A DNA stretch of 51,034 nucleotides from Deltaproteobacteria bacterium. GTDB lineage: Bacteria > Desulfobacterota > Syntrophia > Syntrophales > JAAYKM01. Positions within the stretch are counted from its first letter, which is position 1; each line of letters opens with the position of its first letter. Shown piece after piece: positions 43,123 through 51,034 of the stretch. The stretch covers positions 1-51,034 of the forward strand of contig JAAYKM010000025.1 of the NCBI GenBank assembly GCA_012522415.1. The letters run 5' to 3'. Made by a program: the position numbers and the translations under genes. The notes under the pieces are model-generated. The model did no database searches. It worked only from the letters and a program-made list of their open reading frames with translations, and was not told where the DNA came from.

Positions 43123-44127
43123 CTATTGCCATGCCCTTGTGCCACCTGCCCCATCGGTCGCCACCTTGCCGTTACCGTTGCCCTTGGCCAAATTTGCCAG
43201 GTAGTCGGAAATGGCAAACCCGGGCTGGCGGCACTCCTGGCTGAACCGGCTCATCCAATCGCCGGCCAACCTCTGAAAACTATGGCGATCCCTGTGGACG
43301 CATCGGTTCTCGGGCGGGTGCGAAGCGAACTCGGTGATTGCGTTGAATACCGCATAGGCGTTTTCACCAAGATCATCTCTGTATCGACTGCAGAGAGCAC
43401 CCATGTGTTGAGACAGAACACCCCAATCGCTGGCTATTGGACCATCTGGTTTCATATCCTTTGGCTTTCGGATCAGAAGAACCCCACGGAACAGCGGTTC
43501 AAATTCCTGATGGGTGACCTTGCAATCTCGAAGGACGCCCAGATATTCACTGAAGCTGGCTCTGAGTTTGGAGAGGCGCTCATGTGCGACCTCAAAATTG
43601 ATCTCTTTTCCGATATCCCTCTGCAGATGAGTGAATTTAAAGCGGATGATCGATTTGGGGAGGATCAATCCATTCTTGCAGACCTTTCGAAGAAAACCAA
43701 TGTCGAAGGCGAGCGCCCTCAAACCGTTATAGCTGTTCGTTACACGGATGAACGGCCCGAATGCGTCCGGCCGGTCCTTGGCTGGAACGAATTGGAAGTC
43801 CAAGGCCGCTGAGTTGTGAACGAGGTCAACGAAGCAATGCCCACCGGTCCCCGGGGCGTCAGTTGCTTTCACCTCCCACTCGCCGGGTTTGGTTTCGGGG
43901 AAGGCGGTTTGGCAGCACTGATATGCCCAGTCCAACGCCTCGCGATTTGTCACCAACCTGTAGCCCCTGCTGACCACCCCCAACACCCGATTGGTCTTTT
44001 TGTTCACAATCGCTTTCTTATCAGGCACCGAGAGCCGCCGCTCTCCAGATTCCGTAGGAACACTCACAAAAACCGGGTGCTCTTCGACTGGAAACAGAAC
44101 TTCGTCAATTTGTGTTAATCGGGGCAT
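43123..44127 (-). CDS. DUF932 domain protein
   Basis: A 334-aa protein of the DUF932 family, found on phages, plasmids and islands with no firmly established function. The family features are the N-terminal VLGVVSRGYRLVTNREALDW, the central DAFGPFIRVTNSYNGLRALAFDIGFLR (two adjacent pieces) and KNGLILPKSI. The ATG at 44127 has a perfect GGAGGG site 8 bases upstream; the open frame extends to a TTG at 44148 that has none. It follows the second glycohydrolase gene by 27 bases and is the last gene of run B. Confidence 0.82.
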   Translation of the reverse strand: MPRLTQIDEVLFPVEEHPVFVSVPTESGERRLSVPDKKAIVNKKTNRVLGVVSRGYRLVTNREALDWAYQCCQTAFPETKPGEWEVKATDAPGTGGHCFVDLVHNSAALDFQFVPAKDRPDAFGPFIRVTNSYNGLRALAFDIGFLRKVCKNGLILPKSIIRFKFTHLQRDIGKEINFEVAHERLSKLRASFSEYLGVLRDCKVTHQEFEPLFRGVLLIRKPKDMKPDGPIASDWGVLSQHMGALCSRYRDDLGENAYAVFNAITEFASHPPENRCVHRDRHSFQRLAGDWMSRFSQECRQPGFAISDYLANLAKGNGNGKVATDGAGGTRAWQ

Positions 44128-44154
44128 AGCTTCATCCCTCCCTCCCAATCAGTA

Positions 44155-45177
44155 TCAATATTCTTTCTCCTGGTTCGTCGGCATATCCCGCTGATCGAAC
44201 ACGAGTAACCGCTCCGCAAGCTCCAACGCATCCACAGGCCAGAAACACTCGGGCCGGGGATGGCGCACATTAGGCTGTCCCGCTGCGGGGCGGCAATTGA
44301 GCAGGGAGTCGACCCATTGGCCGGGGACGGCGTCCCGGCCGTGCACAGCGCCCAGGATCGCGCCACAGATGGCGGCGTTGGTGTCGGTGTCTCCGCCGCG
44401 CATGACGGTGTCCATAACGGCTTCCTCCAGATTCGTGGTATGCAAAAGCTGCCACAGGGCGTTGCGGAATGCCGTCAGCACCCACCCCTGCTGGTGGACA
44501 TAATCCGCTGGCGGTGATTCGGCGGCACCTCGGACCGCTTCCAGAAGGCTCCCATCCACCTTCATGTCTTCCGCCCAGGTCACGATCTGCTCGTACAGAT
44601 CTCGACCATCGCACCCCTGGCGGATGGCATGGGCAATCGCCATCGTGAATAATGCATTGGCTTGCTGACAAATCGGATGGGGATGGGTGATCGCCGCGTC
44701 CTGCCGTGCCCACTCGGCAACCAACTCAGCGTCATGGTTGGCTCCGAAGATGCCCAGCGGGCTGATCCTCATCATCGCGCCGTTGGCCTGGCTGTCCGGA
44801 TTGGGACGACCCCGCAGACCTCCGGCGACGGTCATACCGCAATCGAAGGGACCGGAGTCCAGCCAAAAGATGTACGCTTTTCTGGCTTCATCGGGATCGT
44901 ACCTTCCCTGGTCCGCCAGCATGCGGGCCAGCGAAAGCGCCATCTCGGAATCGTCGGTCGGTTGGCCAGCAATCGTGTTCCAAGTGCCTCCGTCAGCAAG
45001 TTTCTGGACGCCGTTCGGGTATTCCCGCCGGATGTCATCTGGAGCCCGAAACTCGACCAGGCTGCCAAGGGAGTCTCCTGCGAGCTGGCCAAGTAGGGAG
45101 CCCTGGGCGCGGGAGAGTATATCGATGTCGAGGAAGTCCCGGCGCGTTGAGCCGTCGCCTCCGTTCAATATTCCCAT
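44155..45177 (-). CDS. ADP-ribosylglycohydrolase family protein, copy 2
   Basis: Same family and fold as the product of 28181-29161. Metal ligands are Thr74-Asp75-Asp76 in GQPTDDSEMA and the C-terminal MRGGDTDTNAA. The two proteins differ mainly at the first 20 residues and at the last 8, where this one ends MPTNQEKEY and the other TGNGA. Both are intact. The start overlaps the HNH gene stop by 13 bases. Its presence at the end of a second, unrelated set of defence genes suggests that ADP-ribose removal is a shared accessory function, or that a mobile gene was copied between neighbouring operons. Confidence 0.9.
   Translation of the reverse strand: MGILNGGDGSTRRDFLDIDILSRAQGSLLGQLAGDSLGSLVEFRAPDDIRREYPNGVQKLADGGTWNTIAGQPTDDSEMALSLARMLADQGRYDPDEARKAYIFWLDSGPFDCGMTVAGGLRGRPNPDSQANGAMMRISPLGIFGANHDAELVAEWARQDAAITHPHPICQQANALFTMAIAHAIRQGCDGRDLYEQIVTWAEDMKVDGSLLEAVRGAAESPPADYVHQQGWVLTAFRNALWQLLHTTNLEEAVMDTVMRGGDTDTNAAICGAILGAVHGRDAVPGQWVDSLLNCRPAAGQPNVRHPRPECFWPVDALELAERLLVFDQRDMPTNQEKEY
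44191..45119. repeat. direct repeat of about 0.93 kb, right copy
   Basis: Partner of 28205-29133, same orientation, offset 15,986 bases. Homology fades at both ends inside the coding sequences: near the VFDQ codons at the 3' side and near the SLVEF codons plus about 60 bases at the 5' side. Recombination between the copies would rebuild one intact chimeric glycohydrolase gene. Confidence 0.9.
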
Positions 45178-45872
45178 ACGACCTCACAGGCCAGGTATTC
45201 GCTCAGCACCATCCGAACAAACACGCCACCCGTTTCGACCACCGCATATCGATAACGATCAGGTTGAACCACAACCCAACCACCTGAGAGCGGGAGTCGG
45301 TCCGGAGATTTCCCGAACGCTCTCAGGAACGCCCGGCTCCCGATTTCCGGCCACAAGTCGACCTTGTCGCCGGCGACCTTCTCGAACGCCGATCTTTGGT
45401 CATCGCTCAATATCTGTAGGGGCGCAAAACCGACTATGCTCGGTTTCTCCAGTTTCGGGTATAACTCATATGCAGCGTGCCCTCTTGCGAGTTTCAGGAT
45501 CACGTTTCGAACCCGATCAGCTTCCGGCTCCCAAAACAAGTTGTCCGCTGCATCTCCTTTTCGAGCACTTTCTATCCTGTATCTCAGCGTCGGATTTTCT
45601 CCCAGAATCCGCTTTACATTAGAACGATGCATACCGGAAGTTTCTGTTCCACCGCAGATAACACAGTCTAAAAAGCAAGCCAGATATTGCTCGTCCAGCG
45701 AGAACGAGGCGTTGCACCCTTGGCAGGCACCGACGACCGGCAACTCCGGTGGATAGGGTTCATCCAACAGGACCCTCGAGGGAACGTGGTCGCGCGTATC
45801 CGGATGGGTGCCGCAATAAACGCACATGCCCGTTTGACGTTCATCGATAAACAGATGCCGTGGGTCCATCAT
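45165..45872 (-). CDS. HNH-like zinc-binding protein, probable endonuclease
   Basis: A 235-aa protein with an N-terminal treble-clef pattern: Cys17-x2-Cys20, Asp28-His29 in TRDHVPSR, then Cys50-x2-Cys53-Asn54. This is the layout of HNH endonucleases of the McrA/HNH_5 kind, with the DH as catalytic histidine. Two more cysteines at about 70 and 73 could complete a second zinc site. The C-terminal 120 residues have no motif I know. The start overlaps the DUF262 stop (ATGA), so the two are coupled. Confidence 0.65.
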   Translation of the reverse strand: MMDPRHLFIDERQTGMCVYCGTHPDTRDHVPSRVLLDEPYPPELPVVGACQGCNASFSLDEQYLACFLDCVICGGTETSGMHRSNVKRILGENPTLRYRIESARKGDAADNLFWEPEADRVRNVILKLARGHAAYELYPKLEKPSIVGFAPLQILSDDQRSAFEKVAGDKVDLWPEIGSRAFLRAFGKSPDRLPLSGGWVVVQPDRYRYAVVETGGVFVRMVLSEYLACEVVWEY

Positions 45873-47575
45873 TGCCCTGTTTGTGCAACCTGATTATCCT
45901 GAGTCTTCTGCGCAAGCAGGTACGAGAATTTATCTCTAATCAACTTCTTGCGCTCTTCAATGAAGTCTTCGAAGCGGTCGATCTTCCAGAGGTCCTTATC
46001 CTTCGGTACCAAGTGCATGTCGAGGTAGCTTTCCGGCTTGCCGGAGAACCAGGCTTCGGGCAAGGTGTCCGATTTACCGCCGGCACCGTTCTCAGCCTGG
46101 GTCAGCAACATGCAATTGGCCAACTGGTCGCGCGCATCCTGTTTGTATTTCACGATGCTGAGCCGACCGGTTTCGGGGCTGGCGGTCTTGATCTTTCTCA
46201 AGGCGCTCTGCGGAAAGATGTGGTCGACCTGCGGGAGGTTGTTATCGTAAGCAGGCGTGTAATTGAACTCCCGGTACCACAGATTGAAAAGCAGATGGAT
46301 CGAATCGGAACCGTAACCCATCTGCCAGAAACGATCTTCGGTAAGCTCGAGACTTCGTCCTTTTGAACGGACGGCGTCGAAAAGATGGTTCAAGTCGAAG
46401 CCGTTCCGCTCCTTGATCTTTCCGACGCAGTCGTCGATGAGTTGGTCCGGAGTCCCGCTGAAAGCACCGCTGATCAAGGCGCGCAGTAGGTAGTTGTCTA
46501 TCCCCTGCGCAGCCTTCCAGTTATCTGGAAAATGATAGCGGGAATAGACCAACGGAATCAGGACGAGATAGGACGGCAAGGCTTTGTCACATCGGATGAA
46601 GGTTTTCCCGCGGACGAAGTCCAGAACGTCTTTCAGCGCTTTCGTGATGTCCTGCCACCTGGTTTCGATTTCCTCCCGCACACCCGGTTTGCGGAACTTC
46701 GAGACCTCATAGCGTGCGCCTTGGTTCAACAGCGTAAGGCATGATTTCAAAACGAAATCACGTGTGAAAGCGAATCCGTGGCGGTTGAGGTCCGACAGGA
46801 GGTCCTCCATTTGTTCGTCGGCGCGATCCCAGCTTGAGCTCAGCAAGGAAAAAAGCAGATCGGATTTACCCAACCGAGTGCCGCCGGAATTCGCCCGTAT
46901 AAAGACTTCCACAACGTCGTCTTCGGTGTAGAGTTCGGCGTTTTCGGTGCTGTCGAGTTCCTGGTATGAAATCCCATCGTCGGAATGAAAAGTCTTGAAT
47001 ACGATGCCGACGTGGCGGCTTATTTTGCGGCGTTCATCAGGGGAGAGTTCGCGGCCCGCTTTGACGATCAGGTCCTCCGCGGCGGTAAGCGGATCTGCGG
47101 TATTGAAGACCAAGTCTTTGAATCTGATCCACGGAAAGCCCGTTTTGCCTGCATCGAGAAACGCAAACCTGAACTTGACGTCGTCCGGGGCGGACACTTC
47201 TCCGCTCAAAATGTCGAGGAAAAGCTCCCGCCCTTCATAGCTCCCGCACAGACCGATGAACAGGCTTTGAAGTCTCTGCTGACCGTCCAGAACCAGACAT
47301 TTCTTCTTGCCGTTTTCGGGGACGTAAAAATCGCTCAACCGGAGCTTGCTGCGGTAGTTGTCGATGAACTTTCTGTGGCGGACCTCAGCCCTGGTCTTCC
47401 ATATCAGCAGAGTGCTGATGGGGTATTCCCTCAGAATCGAATCGAAGAGACGGCAGATCTGGTCTTCGCTCCAGACGAACGGCCGCTGGATATTGGGCAG
47501 CCAGAAACCGCCGTCCTCGTCATGATTGTTTAAGAAGCTGACGATCTTCCGCAGAGAATGTTTCGGAGTCTTCAT
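45869..47575 (-). CDS. DUF262 protein with C-terminal HNH domain (GmrSD-like)
   Basis: The N-terminal DUF262 (ParB/sulfiredoxin-like) nucleotidase domain has IQRPFVW (29-35) and LVLDGQQR (94-101), the key motif. The C-terminal part has QVDHIFPQSAL (Asp451-His452) and QLANCMLL (Asn487), a DUF1524-like HNH nuclease. Together they form a single-chain relative of GmrSD, the type IV restriction enzyme that attacks glucosylated or otherwise modified phage DNA with nucleotide hydrolysis. Length 568 aa. A GGAGG lies 12 bases before the ATG. It is followed at once by a separate HNH protein. Confidence 0.85.
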   Translation of the reverse strand: MKTPKHSLRKIVSFLNNHDEDGGFWLPNIQRPFVWSEDQICRLFDSILREYPISTLLIWKTRAEVRHRKFIDNYRSKLRLSDFYVPENGKKKCLVLDGQQRLQSLFIGLCGSYEGRELFLDILSGEVSAPDDVKFRFAFLDAGKTGFPWIRFKDLVFNTADPLTAAEDLIVKAGRELSPDERRKISRHVGIVFKTFHSDDGISYQELDSTENAELYTEDDVVEVFIRANSGGTRLGKSDLLFSLLSSSWDRADEQMEDLLSDLNRHGFAFTRDFVLKSCLTLLNQGARYEVSKFRKPGVREEIETRWQDITKALKDVLDFVRGKTFIRCDKALPSYLVLIPLVYSRYHFPDNWKAAQGIDNYLLRALISGAFSGTPDQLIDDCVGKIKERNGFDLNHLFDAVRSKGRSLELTEDRFWQMGYGSDSIHLLFNLWYREFNYTPAYDNNLPQVDHIFPQSALRKIKTASPETGRLSIVKYKQDARDQLANCMLLTQAENGAGGKSDTLPEAWFSGKPESYLDMHLVPKDKDLWKIDRFEDFIEERKKLIRDKFSYLLAQKTQDNQVAQTGQ

Positions 47576-47608
47576 TATTCAGCGCCGCCTCCGTCGCTTT
47601 GCTTATTC

Positions 47609-47848
47609 TTATCCCTTGGGTGGATATGGGTCCTTGCCGTAGGTGTGCTCCGTTTGAATCGTCATATCCTTCTTGTGGATGACGACCTGCCCGAGCTCCT
47701 GGTTCTTTGCAGCTTCCTTGGCGCGGTTGATTGCATCTGCTTTCGTGTCGTGTTTGCTCAGTGCCCTGGACGCATTCTCTTCCTTGACCTTCCAGCCGCC
47801 GTCGGTATTGGGTGTCACATGGTAAGTCTTGCGCTTCGACATCTTCAT
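47609..47848 (-). CDS. DUF2188 protein
   Basis: A 79-aa, basic, beta-rich protein of the DUF2188 family: KTYHVTPNTDGGWKVKEEN, then a Lys/Ala helix (ADAINRAKEAAKN) and GQVVIHKKDMTIQTEHTYG. The function is not known; many members are encoded near phage- or defence-related genes. The ATG overlaps the vsr stop by 4 bases; an ATG two codons later is an alternative. Confidence 0.85.
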   Translation of the reverse strand: MKMSKRKTYHVTPNTDGGWKVKEENASRALSKHDTKADAINRAKEAAKNQELGQVVIHKKDMTIQTEHTYGKDPYPPKG

Positions 47849-48282
47849 GCCTCCTGATTTGAGTTGGTTTTCTCTTCGTGCCCGCGGACCGCTGCGAGTA
47901 TCCGATCAATGCATGCATCGAAATCCGCTTCGACTTCATGCTGCCACAGGCGGATCACCGTCCATTCCATCTGCCTGAGTTTCCGATGGTTTGCGGCGTC
48001 CCTTTCCCGGTTCCTGTTTATCTTCTTTTTCCAAAAATCAGAGACCTTGTCCTCCCAGGAAGGGAATCGGTATCCGTGCCAAAAATCGCCGTCCACGAAC
48101 ACGGCGACCCGGGCCTTTCTGAAAACAACGTCCGGCTTGCCGGGCAGATCTTTGACGTGCTTGCGGAACCTCAATCCTCTTCTGTGAAGAGCGGAGCGTA
48201 CCCGCATTTCAAGGCCGGTATCCTTGCCCTTGATGCGGGACATACAGAAGCTGCGCTGTTCGGGTGTCAGGTTGTCCGGCAT
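47845..48282 (-). CDS. Vsr-type very short patch repair endonuclease
   Basis: A 145-aa nuclease of the Vsr family, which in E. coli nicks beside T-G mismatches made by deamination of 5-methylcytosine. Residues Glu25, Asp51 (in GKPDVVF) and His69 (in GDFWHGYRFP) fall at the same positions as catalytic residues of E. coli Vsr; position 64 is Asp rather than His. MSRIKGKDTGLE and WTVIRLWQHEVE are family features. The true start is 48282, where TGATG joins it to the helicase stop. No Dcm-type cytosine methyltransferase is in the window, which is unusual for a repair role. Confidence 0.86.
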   Translation of the reverse strand: MPDNLTPEQRSFCMSRIKGKDTGLEMRVRSALHRRGLRFRKHVKDLPGKPDVVFRKARVAVFVDGDFWHGYRFPSWEDKVSDFWKKKINRNRERDAANHRKLRQMEWTVIRLWQHEVEADFDACIDRILAAVRGHEEKTNSNQEA

Positions 48283-51034
48283 CAGTCCTGTCCCTGATAC
48301 AAACTGAAAGCCCTGGCCATCTCCCTGCGCCCCGGCAGGTGGAGTTCGGGGGGAGCGGTCGTGAGGACCTGAAAGCCCTGCGGCGTTCCGGGGCAGATTT
48401 TCTGGAAGTCGCACTTGGAACACTTGTCGGGATACGGTCGCATCGGAAAGTCCGACGCGAGAATGCCCGAGACCGCCCATTCGATGTTTGCGAGTGCTGA
48501 ATCCACCGCCTCCTGGGTAATCGGCACTTCAACTCTCTGGTTGTCCTTCAAAAGATGAACATTGCCTGTTCTCGCATTCTGCCCGAGAACCTGGTCTGCG
48601 GCTCTTGCATACAGTTGAACCTGTAAGGCAAGCTCGGTCCAGTCGAGGTCGTCGTTCTCACCCGGCGTCTCTCCGCCCTCCATCGTTTTGAAGTCAATGA
48701 TCTCGGCCTGGAGGATGTTTCCGTCGTCATCTTCGTGGAGCAGGAGATCAATCGAGCCGGTGATGACGCAGTTGGAGGCCGGAATCTCGAAAACCGCCTC
48801 AACTTGTCTCTCCCGCTCGAAATCCTCGCCGAAAGACGCCACGTAAGCCTTAGAGCTTTCCACAGCCCGGTTTTTTGAGTTTTCGTAAGCGCCCGGCCGG
48901 TTACCCGGATCGCCGCTCTGGGGCACGTGCTTCAAATGGAATGTGTTCAGCACAACCTGCTCCACCTGGTTCTCCGCCGGAGGCGAATCCGGGTGAAGCT
49001 CGTGCAGCTTCTGGATGGACGTATGAACGGTCCGTCCGTAACCGAACATTTCAGGGACGATGGGATTGAGTCCGTAGCGTTCCCTGAACTGGTAGCTCCT
49101 CGGACATTGCAGGTAATACCTGATCTCGGTGAAACTGGTCGGGTAGTCGGCGTCTTCCACCCGCCGGCGCGGCGCAGCCGGAACAAGTCCCGCCGGCAGA
49201 CCGGCACCGTTCTGAACCACCGCTGGATGAGTGACAAGCTGTAATGCATATGGAGATTGGCGGGCTGCTCGTTTCGCCTGTGGCAGATTCTCCGCTCCAC
49301 TCACGTGGAGATAACGCTCAGCGCGTGTCGCAGCAGTGTAAAAAAGCCTGATTTCTTCATCCGGGGTGCTTTGATATGCGCCGCGGTTGATCGCCGTGGC
49401 CATGACGCCGGGCGGCAGCCAACCCGAGTATCTGCTTCTCTTTTTCGGGAACCTGTGTGCTTCGACGTCTACAACGAAAACGCAAGGGAACTCGAGTCCC
49501 TTCATCTTGTGAACGGTCGAAATCGTGACGGCGTCCGGTCTTTGAAGCACGTCGTCGGTTGACATGTCGTATCCCGTTTCGGCGGCGTTCTGAAGGAAGT
49601 TGAGGACATCTGAAAAGCGTTGCCTCGAATCCACGCTCATATAGACCGTTTCGACGTCCAGGATCATGCGGCTGAAAAGCCCGATGTCCCGCATGACGTC
49701 GTCGCTGAAGTTCGTGCGGGCGATGTTGAAAGCTTCCAGCAGATCGTAAACAAGCTGCTGCGGGTAAAGCCGGATTCTTGTCGAGCCCTGAGGGCGGTGA
49801 ATCCGCCGGCTCCAGTCAGTGAGAACGCGCACAAGTGCGTTGAAGTCCGCATCAGGATACGCAGGCAGTACTTGGCTGTTGAAGTGCTGCTGCACCGTAT
49901 TCCGGTCAAGCGGAGTATTGCGGAGGAGTTCAAAGGTGCTGCGAAGAACAGATGTCTGAGGGCGGTCGAAGGGCCCCCCGCCGGCTTCCAAACTGAAAGG
50001 AATGCCGAGGGCCTCCAGGGCGGCCGTAAACGCCGCATGTCTCGGCGTGTCATCCTGTTCCGCCTGACGTGTCGAGCGCATCAGAATCGCGAAATCAGCA
50101 GGCGTCAAACCACGGACGACGCCGTTGTCATCATAGGCGGTGCCCAACAGCCCCTGGATTCTATCCGCAACCCATCCCGCCTCGGCGTCGCGGTCCGGAA
50201 ACCACAGCACCCTGAAATCCTGGGGCGTACGATTCGCAAAGGCCGCCGGATTTTTCGGAATCCGGCTCGGCCCCAGCATGGCGGCTGCGAAGGCGTCCGA
50301 AGCCTGGACGATGGGCTCCGTGCTTCGGAAATTTTGCGACAGGGTATGCACGCTGCAGCCGGCATAACGTCGTTGAAAACCTAAGATGTTGCTGACATCG
50401 GCCCCCCGCCATGCATAGATCGACTGGTCGTCGTCTCCAACCACGAAAAGCGTCTGCGAGCGCTGATGCAGCAGTCGGATCAGCTCCTCCTGGCAGGGGT
50501 TGACGTCCTGATACTCATCCACCATGAGGTGGCGCAAATCCCCAATACCGTTTTCCACGCCGGCTGCATTGGAACGGATCGCCTCGACCACATCCCGGAT
50601 CATCAAAGAGAAATCGATGTATTGATCCGTCCTGAGACCGTCCCGAATGCGGGTGAGCAAGTCACCGATGGCTTGATCTTCAGCGGCGACCGTATTGAAG
50701 TTCAACAGCTCATCATTTGCGGTCTTCCACGCGTCCGACGTCTGCTTGATCGTATCGAAGTAGCTGCCTTCTTTTGTCGCAGTCGCGCCTTTGGCTCGTC
50801 TGCGGAAAGGCCTAAGACCTAAATTACCAAATCTTGAAATCAGATACAGCTTCAGCCGGTTCTCATCAAGAACGTCGTACTGTCGATATGTGGCGTCCAT
50901 ATCACCCAGCACGTGCTGGCAGTAGGAGTGGATGGTCCCGATATACATCGCCCCCATCACGGTGGGATCGAGTCCTGCGGTGGTCAGGGCTTGAGAAACC
51001 CGGCGTTTGATGGACTCGGCCGCCTTTTCGGTGA
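48282..51034 (-). CDS. UvrD/PcrA-type helicase fused to a RecB-like Fe-S nuclease (5' end outside window)
   Basis: 916 residues are visible and the frame is open to the window edge, so the N terminus with Walker A is missing. Visible are the Q-motif-side TEKAAESIKRR, HLMVDEYQDVNP (Walker B), VGDDDQSIYAWRGA (motif III), STVHKMKGLEFP and YTAATRAERYL. The C-terminal domain has GSIDLLL and EIIDFKT, the PD-(D/E)XK core, framed by a Cys in LQCPRSYQF and by CSKCDFQKIC, which form a [4Fe-4S] site as in AddAB and Cas4 nucleases. This is a helicase-nuclease that degrades or processes DNA ends. It is coupled to the Vsr gene by TGATG. Confidence 0.88.
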   Translation of the reverse strand, partial: TEKAAESIKRRVSQALTTAGLDPTVMGAMYIGTIHSYCQHVLGDMDATYRQYDVLDENRLKLYLISRFGNLGLRPFRRRAKGATATKEGSYFDTIKQTSDAWKTANDELLNFNTVAAEDQAIGDLLTRIRDGLRTDQYIDFSLMIRDVVEAIRSNAAGVENGIGDLRHLMVDEYQDVNPCQEELIRLLHQRSQTLFVVGDDDQSIYAWRGADVSNILGFQRRYAGCSVHTLSQNFRSTEPIVQASDAFAAAMLGPSRIPKNPAAFANRTPQDFRVLWFPDRDAEAGWVADRIQGLLGTAYDDNGVVRGLTPADFAILMRSTRQAEQDDTPRHAAFTAALEALGIPFSLEAGGGPFDRPQTSVLRSTFELLRNTPLDRNTVQQHFNSQVLPAYPDADFNALVRVLTDWSRRIHRPQGSTRIRLYPQQLVYDLLEAFNIARTNFSDDVMRDIGLFSRMILDVETVYMSVDSRQRFSDVLNFLQNAAETGYDMSTDDVLQRPDAVTISTVHKMKGLEFPCVFVVDVEAHRFPKKRSRYSGWLPPGVMATAINRGAYQSTPDEEIRLFYTAATRAERYLHVSGAENLPQAKRAARQSPYALQLVTHPAVVQNGAGLPAGLVPAAPRRRVEDADYPTSFTEIRYYLQCPRSYQFRERYGLNPIVPEMFGYGRTVHTSIQKLHELHPDSPPAENQVEQVVLNTFHLKHVPQSGDPGNRPGAYENSKNRAVESSKAYVASFGEDFERERQVEAVFEIPASNCVITGSIDLLLHEDDDGNILQAEIIDFKTMEGGETPGENDDLDWTELALQVQLYARAADQVLGQNARTGNVHLLKDNQRVEVPITQEAVDSALANIEWAVSGILASDFPMRPYPDKCSKCDFQKICPGTPQGFQVLTTAPPELHLPGRREMARAFSLYQGQD

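Noticed and set aside
48282-48480. Longer vsr start at 48480
   Set aside because: The extra 66 codons overlap the helicase gene and have no similarity to Vsr; the TGATG junction at 48282 gives the normal N terminus.

Overview
The window reads as chromosome of a Desulfobacterota (deltaproteobacterial) species, most like Syntrophales/Syntrophobacterales. Pointers are the order dxr-rseP-tsaB-psd-pssA-asd-rsmD-coaD, a PyrD type 1B with PyrK, and an incomplete mannose-family PTS of the kind common in that phylum. This assignment comes from gene content and gene order, not from a database search.

Positions 1-17040 are core metabolism. On the + strand, tightly packed genes cover isoprenoid synthesis (dxr end), envelope proteolysis (rseP), tRNA modification (tsaB), phosphatidylethanolamine synthesis (psd, pssA), aspartate-family amino acids (asd), 16S rRNA methylation (rsmD), CoA synthesis (coaD), an aspartate-type aminotransferase, a PurF-like protein without its catalytic cysteine, and a glycine-zipper lipoprotein. 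On the - strand, IIA-IIB, a CARDB protein, IIC, rimI, pyrK and pyrD run in one direction. A Nudix hydrolase is divergent from IIA, and recD stands alone.

Positions 17271-26078 hold one giant gene for a cyclic beta-1,2-glucan synthase (NdvB/ChvB type, 2935 aa). An intact IS630-family transposase gene ends 4 bp upstream of its start codon.

Positions 27415-51034 are a defence island, almost all on the - strand, in two long runs of overlapping genes. Run A (42190 down to 27415) encodes an excisionase-type HTH protein, a DrmD-like SNF2 helicase with a C-terminal DUF3883 domain, a Fic protein with a winged helix, an AAA/ABC-type ATPase, a TOPRIM-like protein, a DUF1156 DNA methyltransferase, a DUF499 ATPase, a cysteine-rich unknown protein, an ADP-ribosylglycohydrolase and a small SAM methyltransferase. 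The set recalls DISARM and BREX but matches neither: drmA, drmB, drmC, pglZ and brxL are not seen. Run B (from beyond the window edge down to 43123) encodes a UvrD helicase fused to a RecB-type Fe-S nuclease, a Vsr-like nuclease, a DUF2188 protein, a DUF262/HNH (GmrSD-like) protein, an HNH-type zinc protein, a second ADP-ribosylglycohydrolase and a DUF932 protein. A decayed AbiE toxin-antitoxin fragment lies between the runs.

The two glycohydrolase genes form a direct repeat of about 0.93 kb, offset by exactly 15,986 bp with no net indel. It brackets nearly all of run A and could let the segment be excised or amplified by recombination. Run A has a recognisable promoter and a palindrome that may be an operator just upstream of its HTH gene. 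The best candidate for an undescribed system is run A, possibly working with run B.
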